DNA of 49,057 nt from Thermoplasmata archaeon (GTDB taxonomy: Archaea > Thermoplasmatota > Thermoplasmata > Lutacidiplasmatales > UBA184), in assembly GCA_022750455.1 (NCBI GenBank), contig JAKIVR010000012.1, forward strand, positions 1 to 49,057, written 5' to 3'. Under the pieces are notes generated by a model. The model ran no database searches, had not been told where the DNA came from, and worked only from the letters and a program-made list of their open reading frames with translations. Below are positions 8,619 through 17,000 of this stretch, in pieces. Each line of letters opens with the position of its first letter. Position 1 is the first letter of the stretch. The position numbers were made by a program, and so were the translations under genes.

Positions 8619-9899
8619 TCACCGAGCCGACGGACGACGTCCCCGGCGGGGGGATGTCGGGTCCCGGATCGGCGCGAGACTCCCGCCCACGACGTCGACG
8701 AGGCGGGCCGCCACGTCCCGTTTCGGCCCTTCAGCGGAGAACGATTGGCCGGCCGGGCCGAGGACGAGCACCCGTGTCGAGTCACCGCCGAGGGCGCTCG
8801 GACCGTTGGCGACGACCCAATCCACGTGGGTCTCCTCCCGCAGGCGCTCCGCCGACGCCCGCAACTTCGAATCATCCGCCTCGGCCGCCAGTTTGAACCC
8901 CACGATCGGCACCGGGGCGGGGACCGAGGTGCGCAGCACCGGGAGCATCTTGGGCGCGCGACGGAGCTCGAGGGTGAACCCCTTCGGGTGGCTCCTCGAG
9001 TCGATCTTTCCCGGGGTGGGAGTGATCGTAAAGTCAGCGAGGGCGGCGGGAACCCACACGGCATCCAGCCCGGGGACCGTCTTCGGGATCTGCCGGACCC
9101 GCTCGATGAGCTCCGAGACGCGGCTCCATCGCTCGGTAGTCAGGAACGGAGGCACTGGAACGTGGGCGCCGCCGAGCCAGAAGGTGACGTCCGCCCCCCG
9201 GAAGTACAGTTCGGTCGCCAACGCCACCGCGGTCGCGCCCGACGACTCGTTCGTGAGCGAGCGGACCTCGTCGATCGGCTCGCGGCTCGCCCCTCCGATC
9301 ACGAGGACGCGACGGCCCTTCCATCCTCCGCGGGCGAGGCGATGGAGCACGGCCGCGGCCACGCCCTCCGGCGTGGCCAGCTTCTCCTCGTTCTCGGACG
9401 ACTGCGTCCCCAGGACCTCGATGCCCCATCCCCGGAGTCGGGTCAGGGACTCGACGATCGCCGGATTCCGGCCCAGCTGTGCGTGCCACGCCGGGGCGAG
9501 CAGGACAGGGATCCCTCCGCCGATCGCCATCGATGCGAAGGAGGTCACGGGGGTATCATCGATCCCGTGGGCGATCTTCGCCACCGTGTTGGCGGTCGCC
9601 GGAGCGATCAGGAACAGGTCGGCCCGGTCCGGACCTGGACCGAACGCCGACACGTGCTCGACCTCCCCCGTCAGCTCGAGCACGGGGGCGTTGCCGGTCG
9701 CGAATCGGATCGCTTCGGGCGTGATGATCCGGGCCGCGTCGGCGGACATCACGGCCCGGACGTCGGCGCCGTGTCGGAGCAGCTCCCGGATGATCCGTGG
9801 CACCTCGACGGCCGCGATCGATCCGGTGATGCCGATGACGATCCTTCGGCCGTCGAGAAGGCGGGACGAGCGTCCGCGGATGACGCGACTCGGATGCAT
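8619..9899 (-). CDS. coaBC: Bifunctional phosphopantothenoylcysteine decarboxylase / phosphopantothenate-cysteine ligase
   Basis: Two consecutive steps of coenzyme A synthesis: ligation of cysteine to 4'-phosphopantothenate and decarboxylation to 4'-phosphopantetheine. Residues 1-180 form the flavin-dependent CoaC domain with GSIAA (26-30), the active-site histidine in EVEHVSA (His82) and APATANT (99-105). The substrate-clamp motif usually written PAMN is here PAWH (137-140). From about 185 the CoaB ligase domain starts (RRVLVIGGASREPID). The ATG at 9899 has a GAGGTG ribosome-binding site nine bases upstream. The total of 426 residues is normal for archaeal CoaBC. It shares a palindromic TATA box with the divergent HAD gene. 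Confidence 0.93.
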   Translation of the reverse strand: MHPSRVIRGRSSRLLDGRRIVIGITGSIAAVEVPRIIRELLRHGADVRAVMSADAARIITPEAIRFATGNAPVLELTGEVEHVSAFGPGPDRADLFLIAPATANTVAKIAHGIDDTPVTSFASMAIGGGIPVLLAPAWHAQLGRNPAIVESLTRLRGWGIEVLGTQSSENEEKLATPEGVAAAVLHRLARGGWKGRRVLVIGGASREPIDEVRSLTNESSGATAVALATELYFRGADVTFWLGGAHVPVPPFLTTERWSRVSELIERVRQIPKTVPGLDAVWVPAALADFTITPTPGKIDSRSHPKGFTLELRRAPKMLPVLRTSVPAPVPIVGFKLAAEADDSKLRASAERLREETHVDWVVANGPSALGGDSTRVLVLGPAGQSFSAEGPKRDVAARLVDVVGGSLAPIRDPTSPRRGRRPSAR

Positions 9900-9973
9900 G
9901 GTTGCCACCTCGGAGGGCTCGGACACCGGACGCCCGACGCTGACTCCGCTCGAGGAGCCCGTACGGGTGGGCG

Positions 9974-9983
9974 ACCTTAAGGG
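9974..9983. promoter_or_regulatory. Palindromic TATA-like box, candidate bidirectional promoter
   Basis: ACCTTAAGGG contains the perfect palindrome CCTTAAGG in the 104-base gap between divergent coaBC and the HAD gene. Its centre is 26 bases before the GTG at 10004 (leaderless on the plus strand) and 80 bases before the coaBC ATG, which has its own ribosome-binding site. Confidence 0.45.
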
Positions 9984-10003
9984 AAGCGGCGCGTCCGGCC
10001 GAC

Positions 10004-10918
10004 GTGCCGCGAGCCTCTCGGAGTTCCGTCGAAACCCACCCGGCGCATTCGGAGTCGGAGCCCCATGACGGGGGGCACGACGAAGCCCCGACCCCACTCC
10101 CGATCCTCGGCTCCGGCGAGATCGGCACCGGCGCTCCGTTGCCGGCCACGGGTCCCGAGACCGAAGTCGCCCCACGCACGGTCGGTCGCGGGGTGATCGC
10201 CTTCGACCTGGACGGAACGATCCTGGACAGCATCTCCTTGATCAGCCATGTCGCCGCCGACGTGCTCCACCGGGCGTTCGGAACTCCCCCCGAGGAAGGG
10301 CGCATCCACTACCTCGCGACGACGGGAATGCCGTTCGAGGCGCAGCTCTCCCAGTTGTACCCGGAGATCCCCGCCGACGAGCGCGAGGGAGCGTCCCGCA
10401 TCTTCCATCAACGGAAGATCACCGAAGCGTACACGCACGCGGCTCTCTTCGCGGAGGTTCCGCGGGTCATCAAACGACTGGACCGGGAGGGATGGACCCT
10501 GGTGATCACCACCGGGGCCGAACGGGAGATGGCCGACCTCCTCCTGGAACGGGAGGGTCTACGGGTCTGGTTCGAAGGCGTGCTCGGCTCCGGACAAGGG
10601 ACCAAGCGCGAGCACCTGAAGGAGTACCAGCGGCGGTTCCCGGGGGTACCCGTCTTCCTGGTCGGGGACTCCCGGTTCGACATGGAGGCGGCCCGAGACG
10701 TCCCGGGCGTCATCCCGATCGGGCGCGCGACGAACTCCCACGGATGGAGCCTGACCCCGGCCGACCTCGCGGCGTGGGGGGCCCGGTGGGCCGCCTACTC
10801 GCTCGAGGAGCTTCCCGACATGCTGCCCCGACTCCTGGCGGGGGAGACCCCGATGGCGTCGAAACCGAAGGCCGCTCCCGCCAAGCGGCGGGCCGCGGCG
10901 CGTCCGCGACGCCGGTAG
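10004..10918 (+). CDS. HAD-superfamily hydrolase
   Basis: Predicted phosphatase of 304 residues. All HAD motifs are present: FDLDGTILDS (motif I, nucleophile and acid aspartates), VITTGA (motif II, threonine) and VGDSRFDMEA (motif IV), with a helical cap between I and II. The catalytic domain starts near residue 63, after a Pro/Glu-rich N-terminus; the C-terminus is a Lys/Arg/Ala tail that could contact nucleic acid. The GTG at 10004 is supported by the TATA-like box 26 bases upstream; the GTG at 10193, just before the FDLDGT motif, is the alternative. Phosphoglycolate phosphatase-like enzymes are closest in pattern; the substrate is unknown. Its stop codon directly abuts the tRNA-His 3' end. 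Confidence 0.85.
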   Translation: MPRASRSSVETHPAHSESEPHDGGHDEAPTPLPILGSGEIGTGAPLPATGPETEVAPRTVGRGVIAFDLDGTILDSISLISHVAADVLHRAFGTPPEEGRIHYLATTGMPFEAQLSQLYPEIPADEREGASRIFHQRKITEAYTHAALFAEVPRVIKRLDREGWTLVITTGAEREMADLLLEREGLRVWFEGVLGSGQGTKREHLKEYQRRFPGVPVFLVGDSRFDMEAARDVPGVIPIGRATNSHGWSLTPADLAAWGARWAAYSLEELPDMLPRLLAGETPMASKPKAAPAKRRAAARPRRR

Positions 10919-11025
10919 GGCCGGGACCGAGACTCTCTCAGCTCGGGGGTTGGCCCCGCGCTGTTTTGAACCCGGGTCGAGGGATCCACAGTCCCCCAGG
11001 ATAGGCCAAACTACCCCATCCCGGC
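10919..11025 (-). tRNA. tRNA-His (GTG) with a probable ~32-nt intron in the T loop
   Basis: Read on the minus strand. Acceptor GCCGGGA (11025-11019) pairs with TCCCGGC (10926-10920). The D arm is GGGT...TCCT. The anticodon stem GGGGA/TCCCT encloses loop CTGTGGA, so the anticodon is GTG. The variable loop is CGAC. The T stem CCGGG pairs with CTCGG (one G-T pair), but the two halves are separated by 39 bases instead of seven. Removing 32 bases (about 10964-10933) restores the loop TTCAAAT. The insert can fold as CAGC-g-CGGGG...CCCCG-a-GCTG. The discriminator is C73 and the genome encodes G at -1 (11026), the histidine identity pair. A TATA-like CTCTTTTAG lies 27 bases upstream. The exact splice sites are uncertain. 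CCA is not encoded. Confidence 0.85.
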
Positions 11026-11049
11026 CGTATCCCGTTGGACTCTCGGGCG

Positions 11050-11058
11050 CTAAAAGAG
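11050..11058 (-). promoter_or_regulatory. TATA-like box of tRNA-His
   Basis: Minus-strand CTCTTTTAG, the only AT-rich stretch upstream of the tRNA. It is centred about 27 bases from the first tRNA base, the standard archaeal spacing. Confidence 0.5.
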
Positions 11059-11150
11059 CCTTTCCCTTCGCCGACCCCGACTCGAGGCCGACCGGCGGCG
11101 CACGGTCGCCCCCGACCGGGAAGCGACCGTCCGGTCTCTCGTACCGGGGA

Positions 11151-11681
11151 TCAGGGACAGACGCCGGCCGCGCCCGTGCACTGCTGGACCTCGGCTGAGA
11201 TCCCCGTGAGCGTCGCAGTCGCGGTCCCGAGGTCGCCGTACAGGACGATGGTGCCAGCGACGGCCGCGGCGGCCTGCTTCAGATAGACGACCTTGCTGAC
11301 CGCGCTCCCGCCGATGACGATGTCGATCTCGAGCGAGCCGGCCATCGCGCCGGTGAACGTGTACGTCACGACCTCGGCCGGATCGCCGGCCGTGCAGGCC
11401 GCCAAGAGGCAGTAGCTGTTCGCGCCGACGACGATGGCGACCGGCACCGCGCCGGTTCCGGTCGCGACGCTCGGAGCGCCGACGACGGATTGGAGCACGG
11501 TGGAGCTGTACGTCAATCCGCCGACAGCCCCGACGGCGTTCACGTAGTTGCCTTGGGCGTTCTGACTGGTCGAGTTGATGGTGATCGCCGCGAGGGCGAA
11601 GCCGGTCAGCAGGGCGACCAACGCGACCGCCGTCGCCGCATACAACCACTTGCCCGAGACTTGTTTCGCCACTGTATCCAC
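11151..11681 (-). CDS. Small secreted or membrane-anchored protein, unknown
   Basis: About 176 residues. One hydrophobic helix near the start (LYAATAVALVALLTGFALAA) after a short basic N-terminus (VAKQVSGKW) looks like a signal peptide or an N-terminal anchor of pilin or TasA/SipW type. The rest is Ala/Gly/Thr/Val-rich beta-strand sequence with four cysteines in two close pairs (CLLAAC and, near the C-terminus, CTGAAGVC), which could form disulfides outside the cell. Start GTG 11681 is chosen; the next GTG at 11672 is equally possible. The upstream gap (11682-11767) is AT-rich (AAAAATCAACATAC), suggesting its own promoter. The frame remains open upstream, but that part is antisense to the neighbour. 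Confidence 0.65.
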   Translation of the reverse strand: MDTVAKQVSGKWLYAATAVALVALLTGFALAAITINSTSQNAQGNYVNAVGAVGGLTYSSTVLQSVVGAPSVATGTGAVPVAIVVGANSYCLLAACTAGDPAEVVTYTFTGAMAGSLEIDIVIGGSAVSKVVYLKQAAAAVAGTIVLYGDLGTATATLTGISAEVQQCTGAAGVCP

Positions 11682-11767
11682 CCGTATAACGCTGTATGTT
11701 GATTTTTCGAGGTTATGAACCTTGATGCCCGGCCGGCGTGCGCCGTGCCGCGACCCCACACGGCTCG

Positions 11768-12760
11768 TCAGGCCCACGCCGGGGGGATCCGGCCCGGGTG
11801 GTACCACCCGGATTTCGCGGAGAGCGACCCATCCGGGGCGATCCGGACCCGGACCGCGGCCGAGCGGCCGAACGCCGCGAACTCCAACGAGTACCACGCC
11901 ACGCCCCAGCTGCCGTCCGACATCGAGACGACCTCGGCAAAGTGGTACGTCTGGTCCAGGACCGAGCCCGTGGTGCGCGCGAGCGGGTACGACCTCTCCA
12001 GCGCCGCGTCGCGCGTCCGGACCGGACCGACCGCGTCGGCCGGCGCCACCAACGGGACGTCGATGCGGCGGATCGGGCCCGTCAAGCCGCGTCCGAGTTG
12101 GAATTCGGCGTGCCCCGTGCGGAGCCGGCCGTCCTCGCGGCGCTCGTACAACAGGAGCCACTTCAGCGGATTGGCGCTCGGTGCCACGTGGGTGAACTCG
12201 GGGTTCCGTCGGCGGAACCGCCCGGCGGACCAGCGTGCGACGAGCCGCAGGCCGATGTAGGCGACGTAGAACGCCATCAGGCCGTACACGGTCGCGAGGA
12301 ACATCTCGGTCGAGACCCTCGACCGCTCCCAACCCAACAGCAGGATTCCCGTGAGGCTCACCGCGAGTACGACAAAATTGATGGCCCGGTCGGCGTCGAG
12401 CTCGAGCGGCCGCTCCGAGAACGGGAGGAGCGGCGCGACGGAAAAGTGGGTGAACGCGTCGCCGAGCATGTGACCGATCCCCGCCAGCTCCATGACGACG
12501 AAGAACAGCCAGCCGGTCCCTCCCACGAAGTACGGGAACACCACGAAACCGCCCACGAGGGCGACGACGGTCACCCCGAACACCGAGTGGGTGATCCCGT
12601 GGTGCCGGAGGATCGGGAACCGCTTCGCCAGCGGCCAGAGGAGCACGTCCGCGTCCGGGAGGCCCCCGGCGATGGCGCCGGCGAGCAGGTACGGAGCGTT
12701 GTCCCCGACCGCGGCGAACGAGATCAGATACCCCAGGATGAGGTGCGTGAAGAGGTCCAT
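11768..12760 (-). CDS. Membrane-bound metal-dependent hydrolase (YdjM/DUF457-like)
   Basis: 330 residues. The N-terminal half has four to five transmembrane helices and the conserved metal-ligand pattern of this family: His6 in MDLFTHL, the LPDADVLLWP aspartates, HHGITHS and HMLGDAFTH. Known members are membrane proteins with a presumed metal-dependent (phospho)esterase activity; the substrate is not established. The C-terminal 130 residues are soluble, with beta-strand content, and look lineage-specific. The gene starts 22 bases after EF1-beta and may be its downstream operon partner. Confidence 0.8.
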   Translation of the reverse strand: MDLFTHLILGYLISFAAVGDNAPYLLAGAIAGGLPDADVLLWPLAKRFPILRHHGITHSVFGVTVVALVGGFVVFPYFVGGTGWLFFVVMELAGIGHMLGDAFTHFSVAPLLPFSERPLELDADRAINFVVLAVSLTGILLLGWERSRVSTEMFLATVYGLMAFYVAYIGLRLVARWSAGRFRRRNPEFTHVAPSANPLKWLLLYERREDGRLRTGHAEFQLGRGLTGPIRRIDVPLVAPADAVGPVRTRDAALERSYPLARTTGSVLDQTYHFAEVVSMSDGSWGVAWYSLEFAAFGRSAAVRVRIAPDGSLSAKSGWYHPGRIPPAWA

Positions 12761-12782
12761 GGACCCTAGGCGTGCCGAGGCC

Positions 12783-13049
12783 TCAGAGGAGGCCCTCTTC
12801 CATCACTTCGACGGATTCGACCTCAGGAAGGCACTGGAGCGCCTCTTCCGTGGCCGGGAGGATCCCGGCGGTGTCGTCCATGACGACGCTGACCAGAAGC
12901 GCCCGCAGTCCGAACGCGATGTCCTTGACCTGCATCCCGCGGATCTTCACGCCGGCCGGGATCCGCTCGGGCACGGCCTTGGCGATCAGATTGATATCCG
13001 TCTCGACGGCCTTCGGCATGATCCGGAACAGCACCGCGACTTGCCCCAT
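12783..13049 (-). CDS. ef1b: Translation elongation factor 1-beta
   Basis: Guanine nucleotide exchange factor for aEF1A, 88 residues, the normal archaeal length. It begins MGQVAVLFRIMPKAVETD and carries the KIRGMQVKDIAFGLRAL core and the acidic VESVEVMEE C-terminus of the alpha/beta domain. GGAGGG sits just ahead of the ATG. It follows the zinc-ribbon gene by 15 bases, a pairing found in many archaea, and belongs to the run that begins with aglB. Confidence 0.93.
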   Translation of the reverse strand: MGQVAVLFRIMPKAVETDINLIAKAVPERIPAGVKIRGMQVKDIAFGLRALLVSVVMDDTAGILPATEEALQCLPEVESVEVMEEGLL

Positions 13050-13064
13050 CGATCGCCCTCCGGC

Positions 13065-13235
13065 CTACGGGCCAATGAACTCGCACTGCGGGCAGTGGTA
13101 CGGCACGCTCTGGTCGCGGCATCGAGAGCAGCGGCCGATCGCCCCGTTCCCGCACTGCGGGCAGATGAACTGCGTCGTCCCGCGGCTCGTCAGCGAGAGT
13201 CCGCAGGAGGTGCAACGGCGCTCGGGATCGGTCAT
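13065..13235 (-). CDS. Zinc-ribbon protein upstream of EF1-beta, 56 residues
   Basis: Four CxxC knuckles (CTSC, CPQC, CSRC, CPQC) in 56 residues, enough to bind two zinc ions. This is the archaeal HVO_2753/DUF1610-type small zinc protein that is often encoded next to EF1-beta; the role is not settled, although its conservation and neighbours suggest translation or RNA binding. ATG 13235 is used because the protein then begins just before the first knuckle, as in relatives, and lies 23 bases after the preceding stop codon. Confidence 0.88.
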   Translation of the reverse strand: MTDPERRCTSCGLSLTSRGTTQFICPQCGNGAIGRCSRCRDQSVPYHCPQCEFIGP

Positions 13236-13258
13236 GATTCTCGTCGACGCCCTCCCAA

Positions 13259-14092
13259 TCACTTGGATCGGCGGCGTCGGCGGTTGTTCACAAACGTGAG
13301 CCATATAAAGATGGCTGCGACGAGAAGCCCGCCTCCGATCACGTAGAGCGCGGTGTAGTCCGGGGGCGCCCCGGCGACGTAGAACGACACGGAGTACGTC
13401 GTCGCTCCGTTGGCGAAGACGACGAGGCCGTGGGCGTCTCCGAGGGAGAGCGTGAACGTGTGCCAACCGGCGGCCAAGGAGACGATCACGTACGCGTACG
13501 ACAGCTTGTACGTCGTGTGGGACGTCAGCGACGGGACCTCAACGCTGCCGACGGGGCTCCCGTCGAGGCTCACTGTGACGGGGAACGGCTGAGTTCCGTA
13601 CGTGGAGGAGACGAGCAGCGTCGCGGTGACCTGGTACGGCGCGAGCACCGTCAGCGTGTAGCTCAGATTCAGGGTGGCGTTGTCCGTGTCGAGGCTGCTC
13701 GTGACCTCGACATTGATCGTCAGGGACTCGGTCACGTTCGGCCCGGTGAGGGAGACGTTGCCGACTCCGTCCTCGAGGACGCCCGACGCCGGGGCGATCG
13801 TCGCGGTGGTGGTATTGGAGCCGGCGAGGACCGCCGTGAACGTCACTGTGCCGACCTGCGTCCCGTTGGCGGCGAAGGCGGGACCGCCGGAGGCGTGGAT
13901 GTCGTACGTCGACGTCAGGCTCTCGCCGAGGAACATCGGCCCGGTGATGTTCCCCGTCAGAGCCGTCGAGGACGAATCAGCCGGGGTCGCGGCGGAGGCG
14001 GTGGTCATCGCCGGTAGGCCGACCAACAGCAGCAGCAGCGCCGCGATCAGGGCGGCGCGCAGGGCCAACGAGCGGCTCACCGGCGGGTCCAC
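13259..14092 (-). CDS. Membrane-anchored extracellular protein, unknown
   Basis: 277 residues: a signal peptide (ALIAALLLLLVGLPAM), an extracellular region of Thr/Ser/Val-rich beta strands with many N-x-S/T sequons (such as NTTT, NVSL, NVTES, NLSY), one C-terminal transmembrane helix (near 248-266) and a basic stop-transfer end (NNRRRRRSK). The GTG start lies inside the last codons of aglB (16-base overlap), so both are probably translated together. It could be an accessory or substrate of the oligosaccharyltransferase; that rests on context only. No named domain was recognised. Confidence 0.75.
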   Translation of the reverse strand: MDPPVSRSLALRAALIAALLLLLVGLPAMTTASAATPADSSSTALTGNITGPMFLGESLTSTYDIHASGGPAFAANGTQVGTVTFTAVLAGSNTTTATIAPASGVLEDGVGNVSLTGPNVTESLTINVEVTSSLDTDNATLNLSYTLTVLAPYQVTATLLVSSTYGTQPFPVTVSLDGSPVGSVEVPSLTSHTTYKLSYAYVIVSLAAGWHTFTLSLGDAHGLVVFANGATTYSVSFYVAGAPPDYTALYVIGGGLLVAAIFIWLTFVNNRRRRRSK

Positions 14093-17000
14093 CTCCGGGT
14101 CTTCTGCCAGCGGAAGATCAACGCCCCGATCAGGAACGCCGCGGCCGGGACCACGACCAGCACGTACGGCAGGTACGTGGGGTACGGGCTCGGCGACCCG
14201 ATCGAGGGTCCGGTGACGTACACCGTGGAGTTCTGGACCGAGACGGCGAGGGAAGGAACGATCAGCGTCGTCTCCGTCGACAGCTTCGCCGAGTCATTGA
14301 AGACGGTCGCAATGATCGTCCCGGAGCCCGGAGGCAACACGGGCGTCTGCGGCGCGGCGAGCGAGAGGAAGAACGAAGTGTTCTCGTTCGGAGCGAACTG
14401 GACCGGAGCGGTGATCACCGTCGTCGCCTGCTTGACCTCGGTCGACCAACCGAGTCCGTTGAGGCGGTTCGCGTCCAGGACGGAAAGCGCGATCAGCTCC
14501 GGGACGTTGCCCGTGTCCTGCACCCAGAACGAGAGGAGGGCGTCGGAGCCGCCGATCGTGTTCAGGTTCGGCGTCGCGCCGATCCGTACACCGTAGACCG
14601 GAAGCACCGTCAGTATGGGGGCGAGCGATTCGACGCTGACGGCCGTCCCCGAACTGTCGATCGCCTGGATCAGCACCGGCGGGTGGGCGACGGCGGTCCC
14701 CACCGGGACGGTGAACACCGCTTCCGCGCTTGCCGAGCGGTTGAGGGTGCCGACGCCGAGGGTGAGGTTGCCGGGGATGAACGTGATGTCCCAGTCGCTC
14801 GGCGTGCCGACCAAGTGGATCGACACCGGCTCGTTGCCCGTGTCCGTCGCGGTCACTTCGTACCGTACCACGCTGCCGGGCGCGACGGAGGCCGCCGAGC
14901 TCCCCGAGAGGGTCAGGGTGACCGGGTGGTTGACCGAGGGGAGAAGAGTGAGCGCCGTCGCCGCGTTGCCGTCGAGCAACGTCACCTGCGCGGTCGCCGC
15001 CGCACTGGTGGAGACCCCGTACGGGGAGGCCGTGCCTTCGGCGCTGACGGTCCAGACTCCCGGGGGCAGGGGCCAGGAAGTCGTGCTGCCGACCGGCGCG
15101 GCGCCGCCGGCGAGCTGCACGCCGTCGGGGCCGGACCACGTGACGTTCACGGTCGCCGAAGTCGCGCCGCCGCCGCTCAGGATCGTTAAGGAGTCGGTCC
15201 ACGAATCGGTCACGTTGACGCTGATCGGGACCGCGACGCCGTACGGCACGGTGACGTTGCTGACGTTCGTGGCGTCGATGCCGCCCGCCCCGATGACCGC
15301 GTAGACGGTGTACTCACCCGGGAGCAACGTGCCTCGGAACGTGCCGTTCGATTCGGGGAGGACCGTCGACGTCGAGGCCGGGTACGGACCGATCCAGGTG
15401 ACGTGGCCCGATGGCGCGCCGGGACTGCGGCCCCAATGGATCGTGCCGATGACGGTGCTGAGGTCGACGGTGCCCGAGAGCCGGATGACGCAGCTCGAGA
15501 AGCCGAACCCGACCGGGCACGTCACGCCGGGTGCGACGGCGTACGTCACGATCTCTGGGACGCCGCCCGGGCCGGTGGCCGAGACCGTCGTGTTCACTTG
15601 GGGTGTCCACGTCTCGTTCGGCGGGACGATCGCAGTGAAGGAGCCTCCGTACTGGAAGGCGGGGATCGTCAGTCCGGCGGGCCCGACCAGGGTGACGGGG
15701 AACGAGGCGTTCACGCGCGTCCCGGCGAGAGTGGTGAGGTTGCCGCGCAACGTCGTCCCGAGCGACCGCAGGGACAGGTACGGAACGACCGTGCCGTTCG
15801 ATTGGAGCGTCACCGTGCTGAGGCTCACGTACGAGGCGTTGTTCCCCGAGGCGAGAGCGTACGCCGTGTACGTGCCGGCGACGCCCAGGAAATGGGTGAC
15901 GAACGCGGCCCCGGAGACGTTGAGCCCGAGGGTCGAGGACGTCAGGCGGATCGAGGTGTTCGCCGCGGAGACCCCCGGGGGCAGCTGGAGGCCGCCCGTC
16001 GACTCCAGGCGCGGGAAGAGACTGAGGAAAAGGCTGGTCGGGGCCCCGCCGAAGGCGATCGTCAGGTTGAGCGACGCCGACGCGCTGTAGAGCTGCGATC
16101 CGTTGGAGGTCGTTGCGTACGCCGAGATCGAGTAGCTGCCCGGCGTCAGCTCCAACGTGAAGTTCGGTCCTCCCGTGGCGGACGTCGAGACGGCCGGAGG
16201 GGCGCTGCCGGTGGCGTTGACGTGGATCGTCTCGCCGGACGGGACCCCGAAGACGGTGACCGTCGTCGGGACCGGCTGCAAGCTCAGCGGGACGGCGGTC
16301 AGGCTCTGGAGCTCCGAGGGGGAGAGGTCGCACTCATTGAACGGCGAGAAGCCGGTCGCCGTGACGTTGAGACAGTACGAAGCGTCGTTCGGAAGGGCGG
16401 CCGGCAGGTAGAAGGTGACGTTGCCGTTGGTCTCGGTCCAGGTCCGGACCGGCAGCGTCCACGCGCCCTGCGCGGTGATGGAGACGAGCGCTCCCGACGC
16501 CGGGAACGGACTGCCGAGGGAGGCGGCCGTGCCGACGGTCGCTTGGAAGGTGATCGCCGGGCCGAGCGGGAGGACGAGCGTCTGCGCCCCTTGCAAGTCG
16601 ACGGACGCCGACCCGGCGTAGACGGAGATCCCGGCCGACGTGGGGACGAGCGACGCGTAGATCTGATACTCGCCGGCCGGCAGCTCGAGGAGCCAATCGC
16701 TCGAGATGTTGTCCTGGGCCACGGCGAACGCCCCGGAGGCGTCGAACCCTTGGATCTCGATCTGCGTCGGCGGCGTGCCGGTCGCTCCCGTCGGCGGGAG
16801 CGTAATGCCCCGGAGCGCCTCGGCGGGGGCCAAGGCGAGGGACGGTAGGAAGAACGTCCCGGTCGACGACCCGACCAAGGCGGTCGCCAGGCCGGCGTAG
16901 TACGTGCTCCCCACGAGACCGAGGGCGTAAACGGAGTAGTTTCCGAGGGGGAGCGTCGCCACGACCGCGCCCGAGGAGGAGCTGAGGATCGTGGTGCCGT

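Noticed and set aside
8543-9064. Upstream extension of the sucC frame
   Set aside because: It reads through coaBC in antisense, lacks similarity to SucC, and the TATA box at 8571-8579 would lie inside it.
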